From Blastobasis lacticolella (lineage: Eukaryota > Arthropoda > Insecta > Lepidoptera > Blastobasidae), in assembly GCA_905147135.1 (NCBI GenBank), contig LR990043.1, forward strand, positions 11,009,057 to 11,073,056: a stretch of 64,000 nt of DNA. The letters run 5' to 3'. The position numbers were made by a program, and so were the translations under genes. The first letter of the stretch is position 1, and each line of letters begins with the position of its first letter. Under the pieces are notes generated by a model. That model did no database searches and had not been told where the DNA came from. It saw only the letters and a program-made list of their open reading frames with translations. Below, piece after piece: positions 1-10,342 of this stretch.

Positions 1-28
1 TTAACGCCAGGTTGATGATAATGCACAG

Positions 29-3000
29 TCACTTCACGTATTTTCCCATAAATTTTTTATGAAATTCCGATCTCAAAGAATCATTTATAAACGTGATCAG
101 TTTCTTCTCAGGCTCAGACCGCGCACAATTCTTAAACACCACGTCGTCATCCCATCTTCTTTTGACCTGGAGAAATTAAAATAGGGAACAATTAAATGTG
201 AGGCAAAAAATTTAAGAATGTTAAGATTACTACTCTTCAATCGAGAGCATTAATTGAATAGAATCATATTATTTTGGCAAAAATTGTATCAGATTGCAGC
301 TGCTTTTCATTATACATTATTATTAGACGTTTTGTTATTAGATTGTATTACTATTTTGTGCCTAAATTATTGACTACTAGGTTGACAATGTATCCTGGAA
401 TTTACAGGTGGACAACGCATTGGTGATACCCCTGGTGTTGCTAATACCCACAGGCAGTAATAACCACTTTCCATCCCTGTTTGTGGTCCTGTTTTATCTA
501 CCAATTAAAAAAAAGTAATATAAGAACAGTTGAGTTCACCAAATGAATAAACTATGTAATGATTTCATAGGTCATTGATGTTATGTCAATATTTCATCAT
601 ATTGTATGAGTTTGTATGTTTACTCGAAATATTTACCTTTAAGTCATTTTTTTGACCTGCTGCAGAGTAATTGAGTAAAGGATTCCCTGATAACATATTT
701 TCCATTCGAATCCTTCCTTCTTCTTGTTTCTTCTCAGCATCCTAAAATCATCACCAAAACCGATTAAACATCTGAGATTGCGGTGAATGTGCTGTATGTT
801 GTTTAACCCGGCGTCTGTTAGGTTGGGTCATCATGACGCGAGACATTTATAAACGCCCTTATTTTTTAAAGTAATAATGTGAAGTTATCGGGCTTATCAG
901 TAGTTGCAGTTGTTACCCCGTCCCTTTAGTTTCTAAAACCGGTTCAGTCGGTGTGCACCTGCGCAGGTAGTTACAAGCGGTCAAACATCAAACAGGTAAA
1001 TATGACCCAACCTTACATTCCATGTAACCTTTTTATACCAATTACGTTTAAACATTTATTTGATTTGAATATATATTTTAAATGTTATTTTGGAAGAAGA
1101 TGACCCGGAAGAAGAAAACTCCTCAGAAAATGAAGAAGAGGATCACATTAGTGAGCGAAGTATACAGAGTGACACCGAACAAGATTGATCGGATAATGAC
1201 GATAACGGTGCCTAATACGTCCTGCTAAAAAAGATAGGAAAACAAGTCACACCTGTCAAAATTGTAAGTGCTGCCCAGAGCACATAATTTCTTGTTGCGG
1301 CGGATGTGCAAATTTAGATGCTGACAGTGATTAGTTTTAAAATTTCAGTTAAATATAGAGTTAAGTTTCTCAAAAAACCTTACATTAAGTATTCCTAAAA
1401 GTAATAAAATTTGTTTAAAGTTTTAATTTTGTTGATTTTTTTGTGAGATTACAGAAGTTAGATCTTTTGTTATAGATTTTATAGACCTTTTCCTAGTTCC
1501 TAATATTGTTTGATTTTTTATTGTTTTTCACCAAAATATAGTAATTTAAACATCACTAAAACTGATTTACTATAACATTCTCAAAAAATCATTGAAATAG
1601 TAAGTATTAAACCCTTTTTTAAATCCGGGCCATATCGACCCACCATACAGTCCTTGTACTGATTTTCCACCATACAGACGCCGGGTTAACGATTCCTAAT
1701 CGTTAATAATAAGTGTAGTGATAGTAATAATCATTAACTGCCCTTAGCAGTCATCCACTGGACATGAGCCTCCTCCACTAGATTGAAACACAAAACAACA
1801 ATGCTGCTGCCTGTTTTCTAGTCTACAGTACAGAGGACCTAGGCAGTCTGCCACTAATGCAGTAATCCCCAATTACTTATTCTACTTATTATTAATATGA
1901 AACAAAGCAATGAAAATTAAGACCAAACAGCACCAACTAGCAGCAAATTATGTTTCTTATTTCATTTCACATTTTTATTTTAAATCGTAATAAAATTCAG
2001 TTTACGCATTATTGAATATGTGGACATGTGGACGCCGGCCACACTGCACTTGGTCAGCAGTTAGAGTTCCGAGTTCTGCAAACCGCTTTCCCTGTAATCT
2101 GTACGTGAAAGTCGCAGTCTGACCGTTTTTGTGTGTATGATTCTATGCCACCGCATTGATCACAGATAACTCGGAACTCTGACCATTGACCACGCGCAGT
2201 AGAGGCCACTAATAAAAAGAAATCTGAGACAAAGCTATATTATGTTCTGTCAGACTTCATACTACTAATAATCAATGTCAATCATAGGCATGCACACAGT
2301 ACACATTTTTAGAAACCATTGCAAATTTTTACCTTTTTAGCCTGTTCTATAGCTCGATCTTTCTTTATTTTATTCAGCTCTGCTAACAATGCTGCAGTAT
2401 CATCATCAGAGTCATCGGAGTCCGAAGGATCTCCCTCCAGAGGATCATCTGCATCTAAACTACCTGCAGGAACTTGATCGATTTTAGGGCGCTTAAGAAC
2501 AGGTTCGTTTTGCCTTCTTGCACCAGTACCCTTGATTTCCTTCTCCCTTTCTTCCAGTTCTTTCCGAAAATCTCTTGTGCGGAGTTCTTCAGATGTTCCC
2601 TGTCCTTGTTTTCTGTAAGTGAATGAGAGAAAAAAAAGATTAAGTTTGCATCAGTATAAAGGAAACGTAAACTAAGTTAAAGGTAATTCTTAGCTTAATG
2701 AAAAGGCAACTGTTTTGTCTGAATGACGACTGTCGTTAACTGACACAATCACCAACCCACATTTCAAACGACTGCACAAAACGAGCTTTTTGAGTACTCA
2801 GACAACTATTATGACTTGTACGTAGATATAGGTACACTATGACGTGATAGGGTGGAAAGAAATATTGTGTGTAAAATTAATAGAAAATACGAAAACTGCA
2901 TGTAGAGACTTTCTCTACACATAATTTTTATGTAGAACGTAAGTTACCTTTTGTTTAATAATACTCGAAAATGAAAGGTAGATAAGAGTTTACAAATCGG

Positions 3001-3186
3001 TTTTGCATCTTATTACTATTCAGATAAAATAATTAAAGTTTTACTGCTTACATACCTGCACTTAAGCTTTGTATGACCAGGCAGATCTCTGCTTGAATAT
3101 TGTCGGGATATTGCACTTAAATCCTTCTCGCCTCTTCCTTGCCCTCCACGAGCAGGATCGAAGGTTGGTCTGGCTGCTGTAGTCAT
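29..3186 (-). CDS. Cwc15: Cwc15, spliceosome-associated protein (copy 1, complete, 4 exons)
   Basis: I read this as complement(join(29..166, 637..741, 2333..2612, 3056..3186)), giving 217 residues. Each junction has GT donor and AG acceptor bases on the minus strand, and the phases fit. The N-terminus ([15 protein letters not shown]..., then [12 protein letters not shown]) and the C-terminus ([15 protein letters not shown] ... EFHKKFM) are the hallmark ends of the CWC15/Cwf15 family. The middle is acidic ([11 protein letters not shown]) and the family is usually about 230-260 residues. Cwc15 belongs to the Prp19-associated/activated spliceosome complex in the nucleus. Residues 43 (Cys) and 146 (Gly) differ from the paralogous exons in this window, which have Tyr and Glu; the family has Tyr at the first site. 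The 3' UTR lies off the left edge. The assignment is secure; whether this copy is the active one is not. Confidence 0.92.
807..1685 (+). mobile_element. piggyBac-like non-autonomous element in Cwc15 intron 2 (copy 1)
   Basis: It is flanked by TTAA at 803-806 and 1686-1689, and its ends are inverted repeats beginning CCCGGCGTCTGT. The interior keeps the acidic start of a transposase ([16 protein letters not shown]) and, near 1255-1335, a C-terminal cysteine-rich piece ([10 protein letters not shown]...CGGC), which is the layout of piggyBac transposases. The catalytic core is missing. Compared with the copy at 41719-42682, about 70 bp holding the start codon is gone here; the loss runs between two short TTGGA matches. 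It cannot encode a transposase. Confidence 0.85.
1736..1880. repeat. Possible LINE/SINE 3'-end remnant in Cwc15 intron 2
   Basis: The stretch carries 'gcagtcatccactggacatgag' type wording followed by a 'ctgctgcctgttttct' segment, resembling 3' ends of lepidopteran non-LTR elements and the better preserved one at 32891-33155. It recurs in the paralogous introns near 36070-36200 and 42735-42860, so it predates the triplication. Family assignment is tentative. Confidence 0.3.
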
Positions 3187-3243
3187 TCTGGTGGATAACT
3201 TCAGTCGGGTACTTACTGTAATGTGTCAGTCAAATCTCAGTAT
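3187..3243. promoter_or_regulatory. Short inter-gene region, possible bidirectional promoter
   Basis: Only 57 bp separate the Cwc15 start codon (minus, 3186) from the first ATG of the plus-strand reading frame at 3244. The paralogous stretch at 37593-37648 is nearly identical. I see no clear TATA box. The bidirectional role is inferred from geometry alone. Confidence 0.3.
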
Positions 3244-3309
3244 ATGAAAATTGTTGAATTTACTAAAACACCACAGTGCAATCCAAACAAAACAACAAAC
3301 GAGAACGCT
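3244..3309 (+). pseudogene. Divergent first exon, 5' part, split by the errantivirus (copy 1)
   Basis: An ATG at 3244 opens a plus-strand frame that starts MKIVEFTKTPQCNPNK and runs to the insertion point at 3309. It resumes after the provirus (10810-10904), where a good splice donor (GAAC|GTAAGT) follows. Without the provirus it would be a 161-nt coding exon of 53 codons plus 2 nt. The frame is also open in the paralogous copy at 37650-37809, but the ATG there is ACG. I do not recognise the protein. It could be the first exon of a gene transcribed away from Cwc15, or untranslated sequence that happens to be open. Confidence 0.35.
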
Positions 3310-3585
3310 AGATACGTAGGCTACAGCCGGAGGGTCGAAAAAAAAACCAAAAATGATTTAAACTAATATAATTAATTAAAATAAAATTACAATTAAACTT
3401 AACGTAGAAACTAGTTCGAAGTGTGAACATAGAATGACTTAATATTAACTGAAATCGTGGTCGGCGACAATGCGATGTCAGCATCACGTGGCCGTCCACG
3501 GGTCGGCAAAATGCATCGGCTTGTAATTCCTGCCGATGAGGTGAGTGCTGCGTCTGCGGTCTTCATAGTGTAGGTGTATGTAATT
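3310..3585 (-). repeat. 3' LTR of errantivirus A
   Basis: 276 bp, identical to 10530-10805. On the minus strand it starts AATTACATAC and ends CCTACGTATCT, so the ends form an imperfect inverted repeat. A TCAGTT initiator-like motif, typical of insect TATA-less promoters, lies at about 3447-3453 on the minus strand. Confidence 0.95.
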
Positions 3586-3601
3586 CCTCCACCCGAAGAT
3601 C
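3586..3601 (-). other. Polypurine tract of errantivirus A
   Basis: The minus strand reads GATCTTCGGGTGGAGG directly before the 3' LTR. This is the expected place and composition for the primer of plus-strand DNA synthesis. Confidence 0.6.
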
Positions 3602-3606
3602 AGCAA

Positions 3607-5463
3607 CTATTTTAGGATTTTGAGAGAAAATGTTGCTGGGATTTTCCCTTGTTGATCTTTCTTCTTGTCAGGAACATGGTAGATTGGTTCATGCGAAGTA
3701 ATAGGGTCAGGAACTGTAGATTCATTGAGATTCCTCCTTTGATAGTGGCGTAGAGTGAAGAGAGCTATAATTGCAGTTGCGATTAGCACAATGACGTAGA
3801 GTGGGATGGTGGTGTGATACACAATGTCTTGAGCTGGATGTTCAAGTTGAACAGGAGCTTCTATCATCAGCTTGTCTTGAATATTATGTAGTCCTCTTAG
3901 GTCGATGGAGTTGAGGCTAACATGGGTTAATGCTGTATCTTGATCTTCAGCCGGGTATGGGATTTTCATCAAGGTGAAAGGGTGCCCTAGTATCTTGTCA
4001 TTTTCATTGATGATGGTGAACTCAGGCGTGCGTAGATAACAGTTTACAGGAATCGTCGCGAGATAGCTGCCTTGTAGTGTGCTGAAATCTTCTCTCTCGC
4101 AGTTGACTTGTACCTTCGTTGCACGTGGAAATGATACTACGTAATGTTGGTCGTCGAGTTTTTCCATTGCTTCTCTTGCTAGGGCGATTTTTGTGAAACT
4201 GCAGGATTCGTCTAGGTCTTGATTCACGATGAGGCGCTGGATACAATCAGGTTTGGAACGGATTTGATGGTTGATGTTTTTTTCACAGAGATACCAGATA
4301 TCAAACTTCGGGCATTCTGCCTCCATGTACACGAACGTGTTCTCGTTGGTTGCAATAAAGGGATAGGATGGGACAATGGCTTGCTGGTTCTTATTGGGTG
4401 CTATGGAAAGCCTAAATAAATTAAGGACATCTTTAGAGACTATGGGAAATTCGAAAACGATAACTATTTGCTTTTCAACGTAGTAGTATCCCGGTTTAAT
4501 TATATCGTAATATTCTCTCAAATCTAAGTCTAAAATTTGATCACTAATATAAAGGGATTTTAATTTAATTATCATCGATCTTAAGACCTCAATATCTATC
4601 ATTGAATGATGGGTGTTGGATGTACGGATAAATGCTAAAGTATTTTCTAACCTAAATAATTCGGACATTAAATCCTCTACATTTTCGCTTATTATTCCCA
4701 AAAGTTGGGCAAATTTAGCGTACTTAATTAGGTTACTATCTCTATAAGCTTGCCTATCTAAGATTAATCCTAACGTAGCATTGATTTTGCTCTGGTTTTC
4801 AACCAATTGAGCTATTATATTAGTATGGCGAGACATCCACTCCTTACTCAGGCTGATGTGGGTATTAAATTCGGATACGGCTTTGTTCTGGTTCTTCTGC
4901 AAATTTTTAATAGCCGAATTATAATATAAAGCATCTGATTGGTCTAGGTTTCCAGTTATGCCTTTTATTAGGGAACCTAGGCCATCTACAAGACCTCTTT
5001 TAGCACGACTAGGTTCTAAGGACTTTAATTGGTTTATAACCTTGCCAAGTTTGTTTGTAAGATAGTCTATTTGTAACTCGTAAAGGGGATAGGTGTCATT
5101 ACTAAGTCGGTTGGTATAGGTCAGTAGTTGATTACGTAGTGATTGAACTGCGTCCTCTACGTCACTTAGTTCTATATATTGTAAGAATGTGTGGTAATGA
5201 GTGGTTAATCTCGTCGGTCCAAGTTTGTAAGGTAGTAGTCCAAGTCCGTCAGCTAGGCTCTCGAGTTTTATCTCTTGAGACCATGTCAGGTGGGCGGTCA
5301 TCAGTAGCATCACGGTCCTGTAACAATTGGGCTGACTTAGGAATTCGTTTAAGTCTTGCCTTAGCCACGGGGCCACGTTTCTTTGACGTGTAGATATGGA
5401 TTGGTAAATCCGCGAGGACATTGTCCTGTGTGTAACGTGGGGCTGTTTTCTGACGGCTAGCAA
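3607..5463 (-). CDS. env: Envelope glycoprotein (env) of errantivirus A
   Basis: The frame has 618 codons. It encodes a class I fusion-type envelope related to baculovirus F proteins. A furin-type site (RAKR) ends at residue 156, followed by a glycine-rich fusion-peptide-like start (GLVDGLG). A hydrophobic membrane segment lies at about 548-568, followed by a basic cytoplasmic tail. A signal-peptide-like stretch lies at about 50-65. The first ~48 codons overlap pol in another frame and are probably not used. A splice acceptor at 5318-5319 joins in frame with a leader ATG at 10353-10355, so the likely protein is about 574 residues. No stop or frameshift is seen. Envelope function (cell-to-cell spread, infection of the germ line) is known for this group but is not shown here. 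Confidence 0.9.
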   Translation of the reverse strand: MLAVRKQPHVTHRTMSSRIYQSISTRQRNVAPWLRQDLNEFLSQPNCYRTVMLLMTAHLTWSQEIKLESLADGLGLLPYKLGPTRLTTHYHTFLQYIELSDVEDAVQSLRNQLLTYTNRLSNDTYPLYELQIDYLTNKLGKVINQLKSLEPSRAKRGLVDGLGSLIKGITGNLDQSDALYYNSAIKNLQKNQNKAVSEFNTHISLSKEWMSRHTNIIAQLVENQSKINATLGLILDRQAYRDSNLIKYAKFAQLLGIISENVEDLMSELFRLENTLAFIRTSNTHHSMIDIEVLRSMIIKLKSLYISDQILDLDLREYYDIIKPGYYYVEKQIVIVFEFPIVSKDVLNLFRLSIAPNKNQQAIVPSYPFIATNENTFVYMEAECPKFDIWYLCEKNINHQIRSKPDCIQRLIVNQDLDESCSFTKIALAREAMEKLDDQHYVVSFPRATKVQVNCEREDFSTLQGSYLATIPVNCYLRTPEFTIINENDKILGHPFTLMKIPYPAEDQDTALTHVSLNSIDLRGLHNIQDKLMIEAPVQLEHPAQDIVYHTTIPLYVIVLIATAIIALFTLRHYQRRNLNESTVPDPITSHEPIYHVPDKKKDQQGKIPATFSLKILK

Positions 5464-8400
5464 ATGGGTTCTTTATAAAAACCTGTTGCTGGGGGGTGTA
5501 TTCTACTTCTGGCTCTCTATTTTTATTAATATTTTTCATTATTGCGGTACGTTTTTCAAGCGATGAGTCATTAATTATCTCATATACCTTTTTCATTTGA
5601 TCACTGTGATTTTTAGTGTACTGTTGCAATAAGAGTTGAGTAAGGTCAATGTCAAGAGCATCGCGTGGGTCAAAGTGTCCATTCAGCAAGTCAAATGGTC
5701 GACAACGCGTAAAACTATGGATAGAACTATTATAGGCTATAAGTGCATAGGGCATAAGGTTGACTATTGGTTCATCTTTGTTTTCTATTTTTAGAATTCG
5801 CAGATGTTCCAGCAAGGTCGAATGAAAGCGTTCGACATTACCATTATCATTAGGTGAGTGGGCCAGGACCCTGTGGTGAATTATTTTATGAAGTCGGGTA
5901 AATTCCGCGAATAATTGGTTAGTAAACTCAGTGCCGTTGTCGGTAATGATTGTCATAGGTACACCATGATGGGTACAGTACTGTAGTAATGCCTGTAGGA
6001 CACTAACAGCGGTGCCGTCTCGTAAATGGTATGCCTGACCGTATTTAGTAAACACGTCTATAAAGGTAACGTATTTTTCTGTCTGTACCGTGAATAAATC
6101 CATATGTAAAATTTCAAATGGTTTAGTCGCAGGGGGTACTATGTTAAATTGGGGTCGAATGGGGTTTCTATCGTATTTAGCCTGTCCGCAAACTATGCAT
6201 TCGTTAATAAATTTGGTTATTTGGTCTCTCATCTTAGGCCAGTAATATCTTCGCGATAGGGCTAAGTAGCATTCGTTAATGCCACGATGGTTCGTCTTCC
6301 CGTCGTGATGGTGGCGAATAATATCCTGTTGGCGTAGGTACTCTTTGACATTTTCTAATTCTGTTTTGGCCAATACAAGATTCATTGATGAACTTTTAAA
6401 TTTATCTTGGATAATAGGGATGATGGAGTACATGCCTAATGGTGGGTTTATTAAGATAGCGGTTTTGACTTTTGGGTTTACGTATTCTTTTATATATTTC
6501 ACGACATCCTCTTCCAAGGAAGATTCAGATAGCTGAACAGCAACACGGGTGTGAGTATCGAATGGCTTCGTTACTACGGGCTTACGTTTTACGTCACTAA
6601 CGATTGTGAAGCAAATTTGACGATGGAATTTATTAAGTGGTTCGTCTGTGATTGGGACCTCTAATATAGGATGTTCACGGCTGGTATGTACTGTCTCGGT
6701 AGATGATCGGTGCGTTTGGGACTGTGGAGTCTCCGTAGGATTACCTATAAGTGAGCTGAGCTCCTGTATCTCTTTTATAAGGGAATCGATCTCCTCATTA
6801 TGGATTTCGATGCGAGATAAGGCGTCGGCGTTGGTATTAGCTTTGCCTTTTTTATATATTACAGTGAAATCGTATTCACTTAAACGTAGGCGCCATCTAG
6901 TCAGACGTGAGTTTGGCTCTTTCAGACTCATCATCCATTGCAGGGGCTTATGGTCTGTAAGGATCTTAAACTTGCGGCCGAATAAGTAGGGTCGGAAGTA
7001 CTTGGTCGCCCAAACTATGGCAAGAAGCTCCTTCTCAATAGTGCTATAGTTCATTTCGCTGTCATTTAGAGTGCGAGAAGCATAGCACACAGGCTTGTCG
7101 CTTCCTATCGGGCCTTGAGATAATATGGCTCCAATAGCAACGTTAGATGCATCTGTGGTAACTAGAAATTCCCGAGAAAAGTCAGGATATTGAAGAATAG
7201 GGTCGTTAGTGAGAAGGGATTTACACTTCTCAAAACAGTTTACATATTCGGAGTCTAATGTAATTTTTCGTCCTTTTTTAAGACACGTTGTGAGTGGCTT
7301 CGTAATACGAGCGAAATCGGGGATGAACTTTCGGTAGTAACCGAGTAGTCCGAGAAACTGTTTTATTTCCTTAGGTGTTTTTGGGATGGGGTACCGTTTA
7401 ATGGCTGAAATCTTGTCAGGGTTTGGTTTTATACCATCCTTACTGATGATATGTCCGAGATAAGCTGTTTCAAGCTTAAGGAATTCAGATTTGTCCATTT
7501 GGATCTTAAAATTGGACTCGCGGAGGCGCTGGAAGACTCTTTCTAGGTTGGTCATGTGTTCCTGAAGGGATGTGCTAAACACTATAATGTCATCGAGATA
7601 GACAAGACATATGTCGTTCTGAAGGCCTCGCAAGACATTATCCATGACTCGCTGGAAGGTTGAGGGCGAGTTTTTGAGACCCATGGGCATACGAAGGAAT
7701 TCAAAGTGCCCATGTTCGACGTTAAAGGCTGTCTTGGGTATGTCCTGTGAGCTCATTTCTACTTGGTAGAATCCGCTCGCTAGATCTAAGGTCGTAAAGT
7801 ACTGGCATTTTCCCAGCTTATCTAGTACATCTGTTATATTAGGGATTGGGTATTTGTCGTCTATAGTTTTCTCGTTTAGCTTACGAAAATCTACTACTAG
7901 ACGCCATTTCTGTTTTCCGGAGGCATCAGCCTTCTTGGGTACGACCCAAATAGGTGAACTCCAAGCAGAGTTGGATGGTCGGATAATACCCTGATCTAAC
8001 ATCTTGCTAATTTGGTCTCTTACTTCGTTTCTATGTATAAACGGATAACGGTAGCTTTTGGTGTACACGGGAACCTCGTCGGTTGTTCTGATATTATGTT
8101 TAATTTGATTGGTGAAAGTTAGCGGTTCACCTTCTATATAGAAAACATCCGCGTAGCGAGAGCAAAGCGCTAAAAGATTAGCCTTTTCCTCTTCATTCAA
8201 ATGGTCTGTACGTAAGCGCGATAACACGTCGCGTTCGCGCGCTGTGGCGTGCTCGGTGCGCGCGCACTCAGCATTAAATACGTAGGCATGCGCGGGCCTG
8301 TCGAGTGAAAATATGACGTCATTTGGAGTTGGGTTTTCAACTTCCAAATAACCGCGATTATCAATAACGGTTGTAACACATTCGTGGATTATGCAGTTAC

Positions 8401-8905
8401 AGAATATCTGTTGTTCGACATAAACCTCTCCATCCAGGGCATTAATAGGGACACGCATTAATTTTGAGGTACCGGCGGGGACTATGTCCTCGTACAAGTT
8501 GACGTTACGCGAGTGATACATGCAGATCGGGTTGGCAGCAGATTTGGTGTTTAGACATTTATGTTTCAAATCTATCTTAGCCTCCCATTTAGTGAGTAGG
8601 TCTAAACCTATTAGACCGTCGAAGTAGTCGTGAAAACGATACACGTACAACTTTATGTTATCAGTGTCGTTAAATTCTGGGAAACAGGGTAACGTTATGG
8701 AATAGTCATTCCTAGTGGTAGCGTGTACATTGGTCACCTCAAAGGGATCGTAATTTAGCGGCAAGTTTGAAAAGTAACTGTCTACAGCCTGGGGACTGAT
8801 AAAAGACTGGTTAGCACCTGTGTCGATGAGAAGTTTAAGAGGTGGATTGTGGATTTTTATATACGGTAATTGTCTCTGGGTCTGTAAATTAAGTTCTATT
8901 TTAGC
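5249..8905 (-). CDS. pol: Pol polyprotein of errantivirus A (PR-RT-RNase H-IN)
   Basis: About 1,218 codons are open in the -1 frame relative to gag. Translation is expected to enter by slippage at 8905-8911; the first in-frame Met is at 8764, after the protease active site. Order: aspartic protease (DTGANQSF, upstream of 8764); reverse transcriptase with YLDD at residues 389-392 counted from that Met; RNase H (VTTDAS ... TDHKPL ... NADALSR); integrase zinc domain (HH then CIVCGQ); integrase core (LHMDLF, TDNGTEF, NVERFH as the D, D, E); and a basic C-terminus. The 3' end overlaps the env frame. It makes and integrates the DNA copy. All key residues are present, so it looks functional. Confidence 0.95.
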   Translation of the reverse strand, partial: AKIELNLQTQRQLPYIKIHNPPLKLLIDTGANQSFISPQAVDSYFSNLPLNYDPFEVTNVHATTRNDYSITLPCFPEFNDTDNIKLYVYRFHDYFDGLIGLDLLTKWEAKIDLKHKCLNTKSAANPICMYHSRNVNLYEDIVPAGTSKLMRVPINALDGEVYVEQQIFCNCIIHECVTTVIDNRGYLEVENPTPNDVIFSLDRPAHAYVFNAECARTEHATARERDVLSRLRTDHLNEEEKANLLALCSRYADVFYIEGEPLTFTNQIKHNIRTTDEVPVYTKSYRYPFIHRNEVRDQISKMLDQGIIRPSNSAWSSPIWVVPKKADASGKQKWRLVVDFRKLNEKTIDDKYPIPNITDVLDKLGKCQYFTTLDLASGFYQVEMSSQDIPKTAFNVEHGHFEFLRMPMGLKNSPSTFQRVMDNVLRGLQNDICLVYLDDIIVFSTSLQEHMTNLERVFQRLRESNFKIQMDKSEFLKLETAYLGHIISKDGIKPNPDKISAIKRYPIPKTPKEIKQFLGLLGYYRKFIPDFARITKPLTTCLKKGRKITLDSEYVNCFEKCKSLLTNDPILQYPDFSREFLVTTDASNVAIGAILSQGPIGSDKPVCYASRTLNDSEMNYSTIEKELLAIVWATKYFRPYLFGRKFKILTDHKPLQWMMSLKEPNSRLTRWRLRLSEYDFTVIYKKGKANTNADALSRIEIHNEEIDSLIKEIQELSSLIGNPTETPQSQTHRSSTETVHTSREHPILEVPITDEPLNKFHRQICFTIVSDVKRKPVVTKPFDTHTRVAVQLSESSLEEDVVKYIKEYVNPKVKTAILINPPLGMYSIIPIIQDKFKSSSMNLVLAKTELENVKEYLRQQDIIRHHHDGKTNHRGINECYLALSRRYYWPKMRDQITKFINECIVCGQAKYDRNPIRPQFNIVPPATKPFEILHMDLFTVQTEKYVTFIDVFTKYGQAYHLRDGTAVSVLQALLQYCTHHGVPMTIITDNGTEFTNQLFAEFTRLHKIIHHRVLAHSPNDNGNVERFHSTLLEHLRILKIENKDEPIVNLMPYALIAYNSSIHSFTRCRPFDLLNGHFDPRDALDIDLTQLLLQQYTKNHSDQMKKVYEIINDSSLEKRTAIMKNINKNREPEVEYTPQQQVFIKNPFASRQKTAPRYTQDNVLADLPIHIYTSKKRGPVAKARLKRIPKSAQLLQDRDATDDRPPDMVSRDKTREPS
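5317..5320 (-). other. Probable env splice acceptor of errantivirus A
   Basis: The minus strand reads TTGTTACAG followed by the exon from 5317. It lies just before the signal-peptide-like stretch of Env and keeps the env frame when paired with the leader donor at 10343-10344. Inferred from sequence and from the known spliced env messages of errantiviruses. Confidence 0.6.
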
Positions 8906-10158
8906 TTTTTTGATGTTGTAGCTAACTGAAAATCCTGCTCCGATTGACTAGAGCTAGGCCGGGGCCGTCTGTCAGTTGGGAGCTCGTCAGCAGTTTGTCC
9001 GTCGTTATAATCTAGGTCATTATATGTCGCGGAGGTGTCGTATTCGAGCGCGGTGTAGGTACTATCGTCCGCATAATAACCGAACTCGGGCTCATAGTAA
9101 CCGTCGTAATACGAATCGTCATATCCTACACACTCGTTCATGTTCATTTCGCGACTTTTTAGGTAATTAGTTGGCGGGGGGTTACCGGATTTACGCCAGT
9201 CATGACCCGTCATCATGGTATGTGGTAGATGTCGCGGGGTGAATGCTTGTACTCCACTCATAGGACGCGGAGTGGAATTAAGAGGCACGCTGTTCCTAGG
9301 TGGTAACCGGAAAATGTTACTTTGCGGGTTATAATTAGGTGGTAAAGCGCGGAACATTTGTTGGGTACGCGTGGGCATTCGGTACTGGGGTTGCGGCTGT
9401 GGAGGCACAAACCTGAACGGCTGCGGGGCGCCATGGGGCGCACGTTGTCCGGCGGGCGCCGGCCAGCTAGGCGGCGGTGCTAGGTAATTTTGCTGACGCG
9501 GTAGCGCGGGCGCAAAGCTACTGGCATGCATAGGGATAAAGGTCTTATGGCTAGGCTGAGATTTAGGTAATTCGCTGCGCTGCTGTAAATACATGACATT
9601 AAGCTCCTCTTGCACGAATTCGAGGGCTTTCTCGATAGATTCAGGTCGCATGCATCTTATACGCGACCCTAGAGGTTCTTTTAACCCTCTGACAAAGGCC
9701 TGCATGGTGAGCTTCTTGTAAAGAGCTCGCTTTGCGTCAATTGTGGTATGGATGGTCTCGTGCAAAGTCACGTATGTCATTATCGTACTAAACAAAGATT
9801 GGCATTGGTCATAAAATTCTTGGGGTGTTCGATTACCTTGGGTGGCTAATGAGAGGTCATTATATAAGGCCGTTTCGTCACGCTGATCAGAAAAGTTGTT
9901 CACTAAGGCAGTTCGGATGCCCAACCAATTTTCAGGTATGCCGTTTGAATTTATGATGCAAGCAGCGGAACCAGTGATTTTATTCAGTATCCCATTTAAT
10001 AAGCAGAGGTTACTGAGGTCATTGCCGGGCTCTTGTTTCATGTACTTAACAACTATTTGGTCACATATGCCTATAAATCTAGTTAGTATATTAGGGTTAC
10101 CGTCGAAGTCGGGCACGAGGCGTAAAGCCTTGAAAATTGTGTCCGGGTCGACTGCCAT
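8896..10158 (-). CDS. gag: Gag of errantivirus A
   Basis: The frame has 420 codons. The N-terminal ~220 residues form a capsid-like domain (for example NGILNKITG, LVNNFSDQR, GSRIRCMRPESIEKAL), closely matching the Gag at 60186-61439. A proline/glutamine-rich middle and an acidic, tyrosine-rich tail (YDDSYYDGYYEPEFGYY) follow. There is no CCHC zinc knuckle, as is normal for errantivirus Gag. It forms the virus-like particle. The start codon chosen is the first ATG after the leader and matches the start in the second errantivirus (FKALRLVPDFDG versus LKTLRLVPEFDG). Confidence 0.93.
   Translation of the reverse strand: MAVDPDTIFKALRLVPDFDGNPNILTRFIGICDQIVVKYMKQEPGNDLSNLCLLNGILNKITGSAACIINSNGIPENWLGIRTALVNNFSDQRDETALYNDLSLATQGNRTPQEFYDQCQSLFSTIMTYVTLHETIHTTIDAKRALYKKLTMQAFVRGLKEPLGSRIRCMRPESIEKALEFVQEELNVMYLQQRSELPKSQPSHKTFIPMHASSFAPALPRQQNYLAPPPSWPAPAGQRAPHGAPQPFRFVPPQPQPQYRMPTRTQQMFRALPPNYNPQSNIFRLPPRNSVPLNSTPRPMSGVQAFTPRHLPHTMMTGHDWRKSGNPPPTNYLKSREMNMNECVGYDDSYYDGYYEPEFGYYADDSTYTALEYDTSATYNDLDYNDGQTADELPTDRRPRPSSSQSEQDFQLATTSKKLK
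8905..8911 (-). promoter_or_regulatory. -1 ribosomal frameshift heptamer between gag and pol
   Basis: The minus strand reads A AAA AAG in the gag frame, five codons from the gag stop at 8896-8898. Slipping back one base enters the pol frame just upstream of the protease. The motif fits the X XXY YYZ rule. I did not fold a downstream stimulatory structure. Confidence 0.7.
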
Positions 10159-10342
10159 CTCTTCGTTGAATAAAAACTCTAAATTTAAATTACTATCAAT
10201 ATATCTACTCCTATCAACTAATTGCCTGCGAGCCTGCCGAGATGCAGGTTCACGGGATGAATTTTTCGAAGGGTGAAAAATCTTGGAATGGTAAAATAAC
10301 TAGGATTAAAGGATGCAACGCAAGAACAGTTCGATTGTACTT

